Below, piece by piece: positions 35,192 through 43,674 of a stretch of 64,000 nucleotides of DNA. The position numbers and the translations under genes are program-made. The stretch is from the NCBI RefSeq assembly GCF_020164495.1, contig NZ_JAIQYZ010000002.1:1-64000 (forward strand), read 5' to 3'. Origin of the DNA: Psychroflexus lacisalsi (GTDB lineage Bacteria; Bacteroidota; Bacteroidia; Flavobacteriales; Flavobacteriaceae). Every line of letters begins with the position of its first letter. Positions within the stretch are counted from its first letter, which is position 1. The notes below the pieces were generated by a model. It saw only the letters and a list, made by a program, of their open reading frames with translations, was not told the DNA's origin and searched no databases.

Positions 35192-35399
35192 AGACACTTT
35201 AGCCAAAGGCGTAAAATATCTGGCTGGTGCTTTACCACTCATATTCATTGGCCCTTCAATTTTATATAGTGCCTTCAACAATCAAGACAAAGCTTTATAC
35301 TGGCCAATTTTAATTATTGGAATTCTAATGAGTTTTGGAGCTATTTTCCTAATCTTTAAAGGAATAATGACGCTATTAAAAGCTTTATTTGACGAATAA
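35175..35399 (+). CDS. DUF6095 family small membrane protein
   Basis: A 74-residue protein with two membrane helices (about residues 13-30 and 40-62) and the family-like opening HTNKDTLAKGVKYLAGALPLIFIGPSIL (quoted in part: GVKYLAGALPLIFIGPSI). I chose the ATG at 35175; a TTG two codons earlier is also possible. It overlaps the 3' end of murQ by 17 nt in another frame, so it is co-transcribed. Function unknown. Confidence 0.7.
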   Translation: MKHTNKDTLAKGVKYLAGALPLIFIGPSILYSAFNNQDKALYWPILIIGILMSFGAIFLIFKGIMTLLKALFDE

Positions 35400-35406
35400 G
35401 ATCAGT

Positions 35407-36276
35407 TTACTCCTTAAAAGGTCTTTTCAATTGATTCCAAAAATCCTGAGGATAATTTTCATCATTATCAAAACCTAATTCGATGTTTTTTCCATCATTA
35501 GGGATATGAGCTGTACCAAACATATAGTCCCAGAGACTTAAAGTTAAACCGAAATTCATACCATAAGGACGCTTTTCTGGCAGAACTTTGGAATGATGCC
35601 AAATGTGCATTTTTGGATTGTTCAATATATATTTGAATGGACCATAATCCCAACCAACGTTAGCGTGATTGAGATGACCTACCAAAACACTAAACATGTG
35701 GACAATAAAGAATTCCTGAATCCCAAAACCTATCATAGCTAATGGAACATATTGTACCACTTTGTATACAATGGTTTCCATGAAATGGAATCTAAACTGA
35801 GCGGCAAATCCCATTTCTTTAACGCTGTGATGAACTTTATGAAACTTCCATAACCACGAGCGTTTATGCAACTGAATATGTACATTCCACTGAATAAAAT
35901 CTGCAACCAGAAACATGATAAGAAATTGAGACCAAATTGGAAAATTCTGGATGTGAAAAGCAACTAAGTTATCTACTCCAAATAAGCCCAAGAAATCATT
36001 GAACATTTCAACAAAAACATTGGAAATTGCATTATAGCCAATAAGAGAAAAAATGAAAAAGTTGAAGAAAACATAAAACACATCCAGCCAAAATCCTTTT
36101 CTTATGATTTTCTGGTCTTTTCTCCATGGGATAATGATTTCCATAGCGAGTACTAAAAAGGAAAGCCCTATCAACCACCAAAAATAGTTAGTAAGAGAGG
36201 GGTTTTGAATTTCATTCATCAGGTAATTAAAATACCCTGTAAATGAATTTAAAAAAATGTCAATATATTTTTCCAT
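35407..36276 (-). CDS. Sterol desaturase / fatty-acid hydroxylase family protein
   Basis: A 289-residue membrane di-iron oxygenase. Its histidine clusters are HIQLHKRSWLWKFHKVHHS, HMFSVLVGHLNHANV and HIWHHSK, the ligand set of the fatty-acid hydroxylase superfamily, embedded among about five hydrophobic helices. It probably hydroxylates or desaturates a lipid; the exact substrate is not readable. The ATG at 36276 (MEKYIDIFLNSF) is preferred: the frame extends to a TTG at 36288, but that lies in the -7 promoter box. Confidence 0.87.
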   Translation of the reverse strand: MEKYIDIFLNSFTGYFNYLMNEIQNPSLTNYFWWLIGLSFLVLAMEIIIPWRKDQKIIRKGFWLDVFYVFFNFFIFSLIGYNAISNVFVEMFNDFLGLFGVDNLVAFHIQNFPIWSQFLIMFLVADFIQWNVHIQLHKRSWLWKFHKVHHSVKEMGFAAQFRFHFMETIVYKVVQYVPLAMIGFGIQEFFIVHMFSVLVGHLNHANVGWDYGPFKYILNNPKMHIWHHSKVLPEKRPYGMNFGLTLSLWDYMFGTAHIPNDGKNIELGFDNDENYPQDFWNQLKRPFKE

Positions 36277-36284
36277 AACAGGGT

Positions 36285-36293
36285 GCAAAATTA
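36285..36293 (-). promoter_or_regulatory. -7 element of the hydroxylase gene
   Basis: The minus strand reads TAATTTTGC followed by ACCCTG, like the discriminator of the left-edge promoter 3. It ends 8 nt before the ATG, so the transcript would have almost no leader. Confidence 0.45.
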
Positions 36294-36442
36294 AGCCATC
36301 ATAGCGATTCCAGGTGTAACCTTGGTCACAATAATCCTTTAAATTTTAAAGTGAAAAAGAAGTAGGCATTATTGACAAATTTTGACTCGCATGAACTTCA
36401 AAAAACCTTATTTTTATTTCGAGTAAATTTCAAACCTTAACA

Positions 36443-37207
36443 ATGCCTATGGATTTTAAAGATAAATGTGTACTAGTCACTGGAGCCTCTAGAGGAATTG
36501 GAAAAGCTACCGCTCTCGCTTTTGCTGAAAAAGGAGCAAAAGTAGGTATCAACTTCAGAAGCCGAATTGATGAAGCTGAAAAAACACTTATTGAACTTTC
36601 AGGAAATGGACATCAACTGTTTCAACGAGATATTTCTATAAAGAAAGAAGCTAAAGCTTTGATAGATGATTTTGTAAATGCATATGGCAAAATAGATGTA
36701 CTGGTCAATAATGCAGGGATAGCAATTACTCATAAAGTAGATGAAGTTGATTTTGAGGAGTGGACTTCCGCCTGGGAGCAGACACTTCAAACCAATCTTT
36801 TTGCTCCAGCGCATTTATGCTACCTAGCAGCACATCATATGATAAAAGCTGGTGGTGGAAGTATAGTTAACGTGTCTTCCAGAGGCGCTTTTCGTGGAGA
36901 ACCCGATCAGCCCGCGTATGGGGCTAGTAAGGCAGGACTTAATGCCTTAAGTCAATCCTTAGCCAAAAAACTAGCTCCTCATCACATTCATATTGGTGTA
37001 GTAGCACCAGGTTTTACTGAGACTGACATGGCAACAGAAACTTTAACTGCTTTAGAAAAAGAAAAAATGCTCCAAGAAACTCCATTTCATCGCATGGCAA
37101 AACCTGGAGAAGTTGCACATGCTATTTTATTTTTAGCTTCAGATGAATCTGCATACTCCTCTGGAACAATCATAGACGTAAATGGAGCTAGTTATTTGAG
37201 AAGTTAA
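36443..37207 (+). CDS. SDR-family oxidoreductase (3-oxoacyl-ACP reductase-like)
   Basis: A 254-residue classical short-chain dehydrogenase/reductase. The NAD(P) motif TGASRGIG is at residues 13-20, NNAG follows in LVNNAGIA, and the catalytic Ser and Tyr/Lys are in NVSSRGAF and AYGASKAGL (about residue 158). The sequence resembles FabG-like reductases, but there is no fatty-acid gene context. An ATG two codons downstream (MDFKDK) is an alternative start. It is transcribed alone and converges on the methyltransferase-like gene. Confidence 0.85.
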   Translation: MPMDFKDKCVLVTGASRGIGKATALAFAEKGAKVGINFRSRIDEAEKTLIELSGNGHQLFQRDISIKKEAKALIDDFVNAYGKIDVLVNNAGIAITHKVDEVDFEEWTSAWEQTLQTNLFAPAHLCYLAAHHMIKAGGGSIVNVSSRGAFRGEPDQPAYGASKAGLNALSQSLAKKLAPHHIHIGVVAPGFTETDMATETLTALEKEKMLQETPFHRMAKPGEVAHAILFLASDESAYSSGTIIDVNGASYLRS

Positions 37208-37210
37208 GGT

Positions 37211-37654
37211 TTAGAATTTAGGAAAAAAGCGTCCTGTTTTAGACTTATAGATTTTATAGTCATCAAAAGTGTCTTCTAGTAAGGACTCTTCATAACTGGT
37301 TTTATAAATGAATAAGGCTAAAATTGCCAGACTTATGCATAATTTGTAACCATCCCCTAGCCAGAATGAAAAACTAAACATAAAGATTAAAATTCCTGTG
37401 TAAATAGGATGTCTACTTAGCTTGAAAACACCAGTGGTGATGAGTTTCGAATTAGCCTTAGGTGTTGGAAAAGGTGATAAATAAACATTCAATTGCAGAA
37501 GGGCAATCCCTGAAATCGCAACACCTACAATTCCTATATAAAACCAGATGTAATGTTCTATGAAAATGATTGAAAACCATTCTAAATTCAGAAAAAATAT
37601 AAGCATCAGGAAAAACTGAATTGACACTAACACTACATCTTTAATCTTTGGCAT
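37211..37654 (-). CDS. Isoprenylcysteine-methyltransferase-like membrane protein
   Basis: A 147-residue membrane protein with about four helices and the motif LSRHPIYTGILIFMF, the RHPxY signature of the ICMT / phospholipid-methyltransferase-like family, plus the C-terminal EESLLEDTFDDYKIYKSKTGRFFP. It probably methylates a membrane-associated substrate using SAM. I start it at the ATG ending at 37654; the frame extends 13 codons to a GTG, but a -7 promoter box lies in that extension. It converges on the SDR gene with a 3-nt gap. Confidence 0.8.
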   Translation of the reverse strand: MPKIKDVVLVSIQFFLMLIFFLNLEWFSIIFIEHYIWFYIGIVGVAISGIALLQLNVYLSPFPTPKANSKLITTGVFKLSRHPIYTGILIFMFSFSFWLGDGYKLCISLAILALFIYKTSYEESLLEDTFDDYKIYKSKTGRFFPKF

Positions 37655-37668
37655 CCCGTTTTTATTTT

Positions 37669-37676
37669 CAAAGTTA
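37669..37676 (-). promoter_or_regulatory. -7 element of the ICMT-like gene
   Basis: The minus strand reads TAACTTTG, 14 nt upstream of the ATG at 37654. It supports the shorter start. Confidence 0.45.
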
Positions 37677-37717
37677 GCATTCTTTATGCGCACATATAAT
37701 AGTAATCTCTTATATGC

Positions 37718-37760
37718 TGATTTTTATCATTTTAAATACGTCACTTCCCTATTACTTTTG
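37718..37760 (+). promoter_or_regulatory. hemN promoter with Crp/Fnr-type box
   Basis: TGATTTTTATCA (37718-37729), a TGAT-N4-ATCA palindrome, is followed by the -7 element TACTTTTG (37753-37760). The box centre is 36.5 nt from the last base of the -7 element, which is about -41.5 from the predicted start, the class II activator position. No -33 TTG is present, as expected for an activated promoter. Confidence 0.65.
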
Positions 37761-37778
37761 AATAAAATGCAATAAATA

Positions 37779-39122
37779 ATGCAGAATTTAATAAAAAAAT
37801 ATAACGTTCCTGGGCCAAGATACACGAGTTACCCCACCGTTCCTTTTTGGGATGAATCCACTTACAACACAAAGTCATGGATCCAAAGTCTTCAAAAAGA
37901 AAACTCTTCCAGAGAAATAAGCTTATATATTCATCTCCCTTTTTGTGAAAGTCTATGCACGTTTTGTGCGTGTAACAAACGTATCACCAAAAGACATGAA
38001 GTGGAAATTCCTTATATAGAAGCCCTTCTTAAAGAATGGAATATGTATTTAGATATTCTTCAGGATAAACCTATTCTGAAAGAAATACACCTGGGTGGCG
38101 GAACACCTACTTTTTTTGACCCAAAACATCTGAAATATCTACTGGATACGATTAAAAAAACCTGCGAAATTCCTGAAGATGTAAGCTATAGCTTTGAAGG
38201 TCATCCTAATAATACAACTACAGATCATTTACAAACATTGCGACAGTTAGGCTTTGATCGAGTGAGTTACGGCATTCAGGATTATAGTCCTAAAGTTCAA
38301 ATTGCGATACACAGGTTTCAGTCTTTTGAAACTGTTAAAAGGATTACTGAAAAGTCTAGGTTATTGGGATATACCTCTGTGAGTCACGATCTTATTTACG
38401 GTTTACCCTTGCAAACCTTACAAGATGTCATTTCAACCATAGAGAAGACCATAGAAATTATGCCAGATCGTATTGCTTTTTATAGTTATGCACATGTACC
38501 ATGGACTAAAGGAAATGGACAGCGTGGCTATGATGAAAAGGATTTACCTTCTCCAGATTTGAAGCGTCAACAATATGAGATGGGTAAAAAAATGCTCGAG
38601 GAAAAAGGATATATCGAAATTGGGATGGATCACTTTGCACTGTCTGAAGATGGATTAACCAAAGCTTTCCAAAATCAAAATCTGCACAGAAACTTTATGG
38701 GCTATACGACAACAAAAACTGAAAAAATGATAGGACTTGGAGTATCAGCAATAAGTGATAGCTGGTTTGGTTTTTCTCAAAACCATAAAAATCTCAAAGA
38801 TTACTATACTAGTCTATCCAAAAATGAATTACCAGTCTCCCGAGGTCATATTTTGAATAAAACCGATCTGATTATCAGAAGAAAAATATTAAATTTAATG
38901 TGTCACTTTGTATCTGATCTGGATGGATTAGACATTAGCGATCAGCTTGAAATAAAAAGCGATCTGGCTGAATTTAAGACTGACGACTTAATAAATATAG
39001 AAGATGATATGATACAAGTAAAAACAACAGGAAAAGCTTTTATTAGAAATATATGCATGGCATTTGATCTTAGATTGAAAGCGAAGCAAACAGAATCACA
39101 ATTATTTTCAATGACCATTTAA
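37779..39122 (+). CDS. hemN: Oxygen-independent coproporphyrinogen III oxidase
   Basis: A 447-residue radical-SAM enzyme converting coproporphyrinogen III to protoporphyrinogen IX without oxygen, for haem synthesis at low oxygen. The [4Fe-4S] motif is Cys56-x3-Cys60-x2-Cys63 in PFCESLCTFCAC; the N-terminal YNVPGPRYTSYPT and the segments HLGGGTPTFF and SYGIQDYSP mark genuine HemN rather than HemW. A Crp/Fnr-type box sits at its promoter. The universal stress protein gene follows after 11 nt. Confidence 0.95.
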   Translation: MQNLIKKYNVPGPRYTSYPTVPFWDESTYNTKSWIQSLQKENSSREISLYIHLPFCESLCTFCACNKRITKRHEVEIPYIEALLKEWNMYLDILQDKPILKEIHLGGGTPTFFDPKHLKYLLDTIKKTCEIPEDVSYSFEGHPNNTTTDHLQTLRQLGFDRVSYGIQDYSPKVQIAIHRFQSFETVKRITEKSRLLGYTSVSHDLIYGLPLQTLQDVISTIEKTIEIMPDRIAFYSYAHVPWTKGNGQRGYDEKDLPSPDLKRQQYEMGKKMLEEKGYIEIGMDHFALSEDGLTKAFQNQNLHRNFMGYTTTKTEKMIGLGVSAISDSWFGFSQNHKNLKDYYTSLSKNELPVSRGHILNKTDLIIRRKILNLMCHFVSDLDGLDISDQLEIKSDLAEFKTDDLINIEDDMIQVKTTGKAFIRNICMAFDLRLKAKQTESQLFSMTI

Positions 39123-39133
39123 ATCCAAATATT

Positions 39134-39967
39134 ATGAAAAAGATATTAGTACCCGTAGATTTCTCAACACCATCTGAAAACGCACTTAAAGTTGCAGCAC
39201 AACTTGCAAAAAAGAATAATGCAGAAGTACATGTATTGCATGTGGTAGAACTTGCAGAATCTCTGTTTGGCGCCGAACAATTTAATGTAAACGACGAGCA
39301 AATCATTTTCTTCATGAAACTTGCTCATAAGCGTTTTGAGAAATTTTTAAAACAAGATTATTTAGAAGATGTCACTGTAAAAAGTTACGTTGAACCAGGA
39401 TCTGCTGCAATGGCTATAAAAGATACGGTTAGTAAAAACGAGATTGATATGATCGTGATGGGTTCTAGTGGCACTTCAGGATTAGAAGAAATTGTGATAG
39501 GTTCAAACACAGAGAAAGTTGTAAGATATTCTGAAGTACCTGTATTGGTTGTCAAAAATGAAATACAAAGTATCAATATTAAAAACACTGTTTTTGCATC
39601 TAATTTTGAAATTGAAAATATTGAGGCCTATCAAAAAGCTAAAAAGTTTGCAGATAGTTTTGATGCAAAAATGCATATGCTTTATGTGAATCTTCCAGGA
39701 AATCAGTTTAGCAGTACTACAGAAATACACGAGCAAATGCGAGTCTTCCTAAATAAGGTCCAAATGCCTCTAAATAAGGAACATATCGAAATTTTTAATG
39801 ATTACACCATACAGGAAGGAGTTTTAAATGGATCTAAGAAGCTTAAAGCTGACCTTATCATTATCCCAACACACGGAAGAAAAGGCTTATCTCATTTCTT
39901 CAATGGTAGCATTGGTGAAGATGTAGTCAATCATTCAGAATTACCTGTTCTCACTCTCAAAATTTAA
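39134..39967 (+). CDS. Tandem universal stress protein
   Basis: A 277-residue protein made of two UspA domains (about 1-140 and 145-277). The first has VPVDFSTPSENAL and the ATP-binding VMGSSGTSGLEEIVIGSNTEKVV; the second ends with PTHGRKGLSHFFNGSIGEDVV, also a G-x9-G-S/T-like nucleotide motif. It is cytosolic and probably binds ATP. Co-transcription with hemN behind a Crp/Fnr-type box suggests a role in low-oxygen or stationary adaptation, as is common for Usp genes. Confidence 0.9.
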   Translation: MKKILVPVDFSTPSENALKVAAQLAKKNNAEVHVLHVVELAESLFGAEQFNVNDEQIIFFMKLAHKRFEKFLKQDYLEDVTVKSYVEPGSAAMAIKDTVSKNEIDMIVMGSSGTSGLEEIVIGSNTEKVVRYSEVPVLVVKNEIQSINIKNTVFASNFEIENIEAYQKAKKFADSFDAKMHMLYVNLPGNQFSSTTEIHEQMRVFLNKVQMPLNKEHIEIFNDYTIQEGVLNGSKKLKADLIIIPTHGRKGLSHFFNGSIGEDVVNHSELPVLTLKI

Positions 39968-39984
39968 TAAATCATTTGTATTAA

Positions 39985-40018
39985 TAAAAAAACACCTCAG
40001 CTTGAGGTGTTTTTTTAT
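39985..40018. terminator. Bidirectional terminator between usp and trxA
   Basis: AACACCTCA and TGAGGTGTT (9-bp perfect stem, 3-nt loop) are flanked by an A-run on the left and a T-run on the right. It terminates both hemN-usp and the leftward trxA gene, whose stop lies at its edge. Confidence 0.88.
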
Positions 40019-40317
40019 TAAGAATTTGACTTGATGACTTGTACAATCTCATCTTTCTGCAAAACACCACTTTGTCTCCATTTTTGTTCACCGTTTTTAA
40101 AAACAATCATGGTCGGCACACCTCTCACCTGATATTTAGCTGCTAGTTGCTCGTTTTTGTCCACATCTATTTTGATGATTTTAATAGCATCACCAAGTTC
40201 TTCTTTAACTTCTTTAAGTATTGGAGCTAGCATTTTGCAAGGTCCGCACCAATCAGCAAAAAAATCAATAAGCACCGGAGTTTCACTTTTTATAATTTCA
40301 TTAAATTTCTGACTCAT
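40018..40317 (-). CDS. trxA: Thioredoxin
   Basis: A 99-residue cytosolic thioredoxin with the active site WCGPCK (Cys24, Cys27) and the cis-proline loop GVPTMIVFKNG. It is a full-length single domain with no signal peptide. It is the likely reductant for the BCP peroxiredoxin and other thiol enzymes in the window. It is downstream of the CoA-transferase gene by 40 nt in the same direction and may share its transcript. Confidence 0.93.
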   Translation of the reverse strand: MSQKFNEIIKSETPVLIDFFADWCGPCKMLAPILKEVKEELGDAIKIIKIDVDKNEQLAAKYQVRGVPTMIVFKNGEQKWRQSGVLQKDEIVQVIKSNS

Positions 40318-40357
40318 AATTGTAAATTTTTAAATTAATACTCAAAATAATTATCTC

Positions 40358-41644
40358 TTAAGCTTTTGACCTAAAGCGCTCAAAAGCTGCTTTCTCAAGA
40401 TTTTCACGATGATCTGGATGAGCGATTGAAATTAAGGCTTCTGCTCTTTGTTTTAGATTTTTACCATAAAGATTGACGACTCCATATTCTGTGATTATAT
40501 AGTGTACGTGAGCTCTAGTTGTTGTTACACCTGCACCTTCATTCAGGAATGAAGAAATCTTTGAAATACCTTTACTGGTAACAGATGGCATTGCAATAAT
40601 AGCTTTACCACCTTCAGACAAGGAAGCTCCTCTTATAAAATCCATTTGTCCACCAACACCAGAAAATTGCAGTTTACCAATAGTATCAGCACAAACCTGA
40701 CCTGTAAGATCTATTTCAATAGCAGAATTGATCGCAGTAACTTTAGGGTTACGTCTTATAATCGCTGTATCATTAGTGTAAGCCGCCTCCTTCATATGTA
40801 CCAATGGATTATCATCTATAAAATTATAAAGTTTTTGAGAACCCACAGCAAAACAAGTTACAATTTTACCAGTCTTCACTTCTTTTTGACTTCCATTGAT
40901 GACACCACTTTCAACAAGTGGTAAAATCCCATCAGAAAACATTTCTGTGTGAATACCTAAGTTTTTATGACCTCCGAGATTTTTGAGAGCAGCATTAGGA
41001 ATTCCACCAATGCCCATTTGTAACGTAGCACCGTCCTCCACCAGACTTGCAACATTAGCTCCTATTTTACTTTCCAGTTCTGAAACTTCAGTAGGTTCAT
41101 GACCAAATATGGACTCATCAACTTCAACTGCAAAATCTAATTCACTCATATGTATAATTCCATCACCGTGAGTTCTTGGCACTTGAGGATTGACTTGTGC
41201 AATAACCAACTTGGCTGTTTGAATGGCAGGTATTGTGATGTCGACTGAAACACCGAGTGAACAATAGCCATGCCGGTCTGGAGGTGAAACTTGTATAAAA
41301 GCAACATCTAAAGGCAAAATTGAACGTCTGAAAAGTCTGTGAATTTCACTTAAAAAAATTGGAATATAATCACCATTACCTTCCCTTACAGAGTTTCTCA
41401 CATTTCCACCAACAAATGCACTGTTGATCTTAAAAGCCCTGGAATAAGGTTTTTCTGTATATGCTGCCTGACCTTCGGTATGAAGATGCATAATTTCAAC
41501 ATCTTCTAAAGATTCATATCTGGAAACCAAAGCATCAATAAGGTTGAAGGGAGTCATCGCTGCACCCTGGATAAAGACTCTGTCCCCAGATTTAACTTTG
41601 GAAATAGCTTCTTCAGCCGTTACTTTATTAAATTGATGAATCAT
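40358..41644 (-). CDS. Acetyl-CoA hydrolase/transferase family CoA-transferase
   Basis: A 428-residue class I CoA-transferase of the acetyl-CoA hydrolase / 4-hydroxybutyrate CoA-transferase family. The catalytic glutamate lies in GIHTEMFSDG (about residue 235). Other family stretches are GDRVFIQGAAMTPFNLIDAL, SPPDRHGYCSLGVSVD, MGIGGIPNAAL and the C-terminal ITEYGVVNLYGKNLKQRAE. It probably swaps CoA between acetate and another acid. A Crp/Fnr-type box lies upstream at a class I distance, so it may be active under low oxygen. Confidence 0.87.
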   Translation of the reverse strand: MIHQFNKVTAEEAISKVKSGDRVFIQGAAMTPFNLIDALVSRYESLEDVEIMHLHTEGQAAYTEKPYSRAFKINSAFVGGNVRNSVREGNGDYIPIFLSEIHRLFRRSILPLDVAFIQVSPPDRHGYCSLGVSVDITIPAIQTAKLVIAQVNPQVPRTHGDGIIHMSELDFAVEVDESIFGHEPTEVSELESKIGANVASLVEDGATLQMGIGGIPNAALKNLGGHKNLGIHTEMFSDGILPLVESGVINGSQKEVKTGKIVTCFAVGSQKLYNFIDDNPLVHMKEAAYTNDTAIIRRNPKVTAINSAIEIDLTGQVCADTIGKLQFSGVGGQMDFIRGASLSEGGKAIIAMPSVTSKGISKISSFLNEGAGVTTTRAHVHYIITEYGVVNLYGKNLKQRAEALISIAHPDHRENLEKAAFERFRSKA

Positions 41645-41668
41645 ATATTTCTATCTTAAATTAAAGTA

Positions 41669-41732
41669 CAAAAATAAGAGCCAAAAATCTATTATAGCTG
41701 AGCTTAAACGAAAGCTTATATGATTTCAATCA
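41669..41732 (-). promoter_or_regulatory. CoA-transferase promoter with Crp/Fnr-type box
   Basis: The -7 element on the minus strand is TATTTTTG (41669-41676). TGATTTCAATCA (41721-41732) is a TGAT-N4-ATCA palindrome whose centre is 57.5 nt from the last base of the -7 element. That is exactly 21 nt, two helical turns, further than at hemN and the cco promoters, fitting a class I (about -62) position. Confidence 0.55.
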
Positions 41733-41789
41733 GTTTCTGGGAAGGTTTTTTAATAAGAGAAAAAGGATTCAAATTTTGAATTTGACTAA

Positions 41790-42188
41790 TTAATTATTCT
41801 GAATCTGACTCCAGGTCCAAACTTGTGCATCTTTATATGTTGAAAATATCTCAAAAGGAACAGGCTGTTTTTGAAGCAAGAGAATCATCTTTAACACCCA
41901 TCTCATGGTTTTATTTGGAATCACATAAGCAGTCCCTAAGCAATAGTCCTCCATCAAAGTGATATTTTCCTTTAACCATTGAGCTTGCAAAATCTGATGA
42001 GAAATTTTAGGCACCACAGCGTTTGTAGCATCAAAAACGATAGCCAATTTCTGCTGTGCAAAATAGCAATCATCTAGTTCTTTCAGGTAGGACTTAAAGC
42101 TGGCGTTAGTTCCTCTTTCACCAGTAAATGTTACCGTTATTAAAGGAAATGCTGTCTGATCTACAACTGCGTAAGGATTCGTTTTCAA
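41790..42188 (-). CDS. STAS / SpoIIAA-like domain protein
   Basis: A 132-residue single-domain protein resembling the SpoIIAA-like / STAS-fold group: a beta-strand opening (FPLITVTFTGERG), the segment KLAIVFDATNAVVP and a helical C-terminal half. Stand-alone members are common in Bacteroidota and have no defined role. Both a TTG start at 42188 and the -7 box (TAAATTTG, 42199-42206) just upstream lie immediately after gltD, so the gene is likely expressed from its own promoter. No ATG is available near the N-terminus. Confidence 0.65.
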   Translation of the reverse strand: MKTNPYAVVDQTAFPLITVTFTGERGTNASFKSYLKELDDCYFAQQKLAIVFDATNAVVPKISHQILQAQWLKENITLMEDYCLGTAYVIPNKTMRWVLKMILLLQKQPVPFEIFSTYKDAQVWTWSQIQNN

Positions 42189-42198
42189 AATTTTTATC

Positions 42199-42206
42199 CA
42201 AATTTA
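42199..42206 (-). promoter_or_regulatory. -7 element of the STAS-domain gene
   Basis: The minus strand reads TAAATTTG, ending 10 nt before the TTG start at 42188, in the 28-nt gap after gltD. Confidence 0.4.
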
Positions 42207-42216
42207 GAATAAACTT

Positions 42217-43674
42217 TTATACTTCCAAACTTAAGTAAGAATCGTTTTTGGATGGAAGTTCGGTAGTTCCCATCAAGAATTCATCCACTTCCCTGGCAGC
42301 TTCTCGGCCTTCTGAAATAGCCCAAACCACTAAGGATTGGCCTCTTCGAGCATCTCCTGCAGCAAAAATGAAATCTATATTTGTTGAATAATTATTAGAA
42401 TCTATGGTTCCAGATTTGGTTTGAGAAACACCAAGATGCTTAAGAAGCGAACTTTCAGGCTGTGTGAATCCGATAGCAAGTAATGCAAGTTCACAAGGTA
42501 TTAAACGCTCTGTTCCTTCGATTTCCTTCATCTCTTGTCTTCCACCTTGGTTAACCCACTCGAGGTCTACAAGTTTGATATGAGTAAGCTCACCTTTATC
42601 GTTTCCAACAAATTCCTTGGCTAAAGTACTCCATTTACGCTCACCGCCTTCTTCATGAGAAGAAGAGGTTCTTAAGGTCATTGGCCACATTGGCCATGGA
42701 TCATTAATTCCGCGTTTACTTTGTGGTTTCGGCATTAATTCCAGTTGCAATACAGATGCAGCGCCTTGTCTGTGAGACGTTCCTATACAATCTGAACCTG
42801 TATCACCTCCGCCAAGAACCACAACATTTTTACCTTCTGCAGTTATTTTATCGTCAAACTTAATTCCATCAATTTCCTTATTCTGAAGACTAAGGAAATC
42901 CATAGCATAATGGATACCTTTCAATTCTCTGCCAGGTATAGGAAGATTTCTTGGAACCGTTGAGCCAGTGCAAACCACTATAGAATCGAAATCGTCTTTC
43001 AACACATCAGGATTTACAGTTTTACCGACTTCAGCATTAACCTTGAAACGTACTCCTTCATCATCCATAATTTGAATGCGACGGTCTACTACCCATTTTT
43101 CAAGTTTGAAATCTGGAATACCATACCTCAACAATCCACCAATTTTCGCTTCTCGTTCAAATACCGTAACCCAGTGACCAGCTTTATTCAATTGATCTGC
43201 TGCTGCAAGCCCTGCAGGGCCGGAACCGATGACAGCGACTTTCTTACCAGTTCGCACTTTAGGTGCATTAGCTTTTATAAATCCCATTTCATGAGCTTTC
43301 TCAGCAATTGTTTTCTCAATATGCTCTATCGCCACAGGATTTTTATTAATTCCTAAAACACAGCTAGCTTCACAGGGTGCCGGACAAATTCTTCCGGTAA
43401 ACTCAGGAAAATTGTTTGTTGAGTATAAAATGGAAACTGCATTTTTCCAATCTTCGTTATGAACTGCTTCATTAAATTCTGGAATGATATTACCAAGCGG
43501 ACAACCTGAATGGCAAAAGGGCACTCCACAATCCATACATCTTGCGGCCTGACTCTTGGTCTTCTCTTCTGGAAAAGGCTCAAATATTTCTTTATAATCA
43601 CCAATTCTCGCTTCTGGAGGTCTACTATTTGGCAACTCTCTATCATATTTCAAAAATCCGTCGTGTTGTCCCAT
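42217..43674 (-). CDS. gltD: Glutamate synthase (NADPH) small subunit
   Basis: A 485-residue flavoprotein that passes electrons from NADPH to the large subunit for glutamate synthesis. N-terminal Cys clusters for [4Fe-4S] centres are [18 protein letters not shown] and [15 protein letters not shown] and NADP Rossmann motifs are [10 protein letters not shown] and [30 protein letters not shown] closes the FAD site. Length is typical. Its ATG overlaps the gltB stop (TAATG), giving tight coupling. Confidence 0.95.
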   Translation of the reverse strand: MGQHDGFLKYDRELPNSRPPEARIGDYKEIFEPFPEEKTKSQAARCMDCGVPFCHSGCPLGNIIPEFNEAVHNEDWKNAVSILYSTNNFPEFTGRICPAPCEASCVLGINKNPVAIEHIEKTIAEKAHEMGFIKANAPKVRTGKKVAVIGSGPAGLAAADQLNKAGHWVTVFEREAKIGGLLRYGIPDFKLEKWVVDRRIQIMDDEGVRFKVNAEVGKTVNPDVLKDDFDSIVVCTGSTVPRNLPIPGRELKGIHYAMDFLSLQNKEIDGIKFDDKITAEGKNVVVLGGGDTGSDCIGTSHRQGAASVLQLELMPKPQSKRGINDPWPMWPMTLRTSSSHEEGGERKWSTLAKEFVGNDKGELTHIKLVDLEWVNQGGRQEMKEIEGTERLIPCELALLAIGFTQPESSLLKHLGVSQTKSGTIDSNNYSTNIDFIFAAGDARRGQSLVVWAISEGREAAREVDEFLMGTTELPSKNDSYLSLEV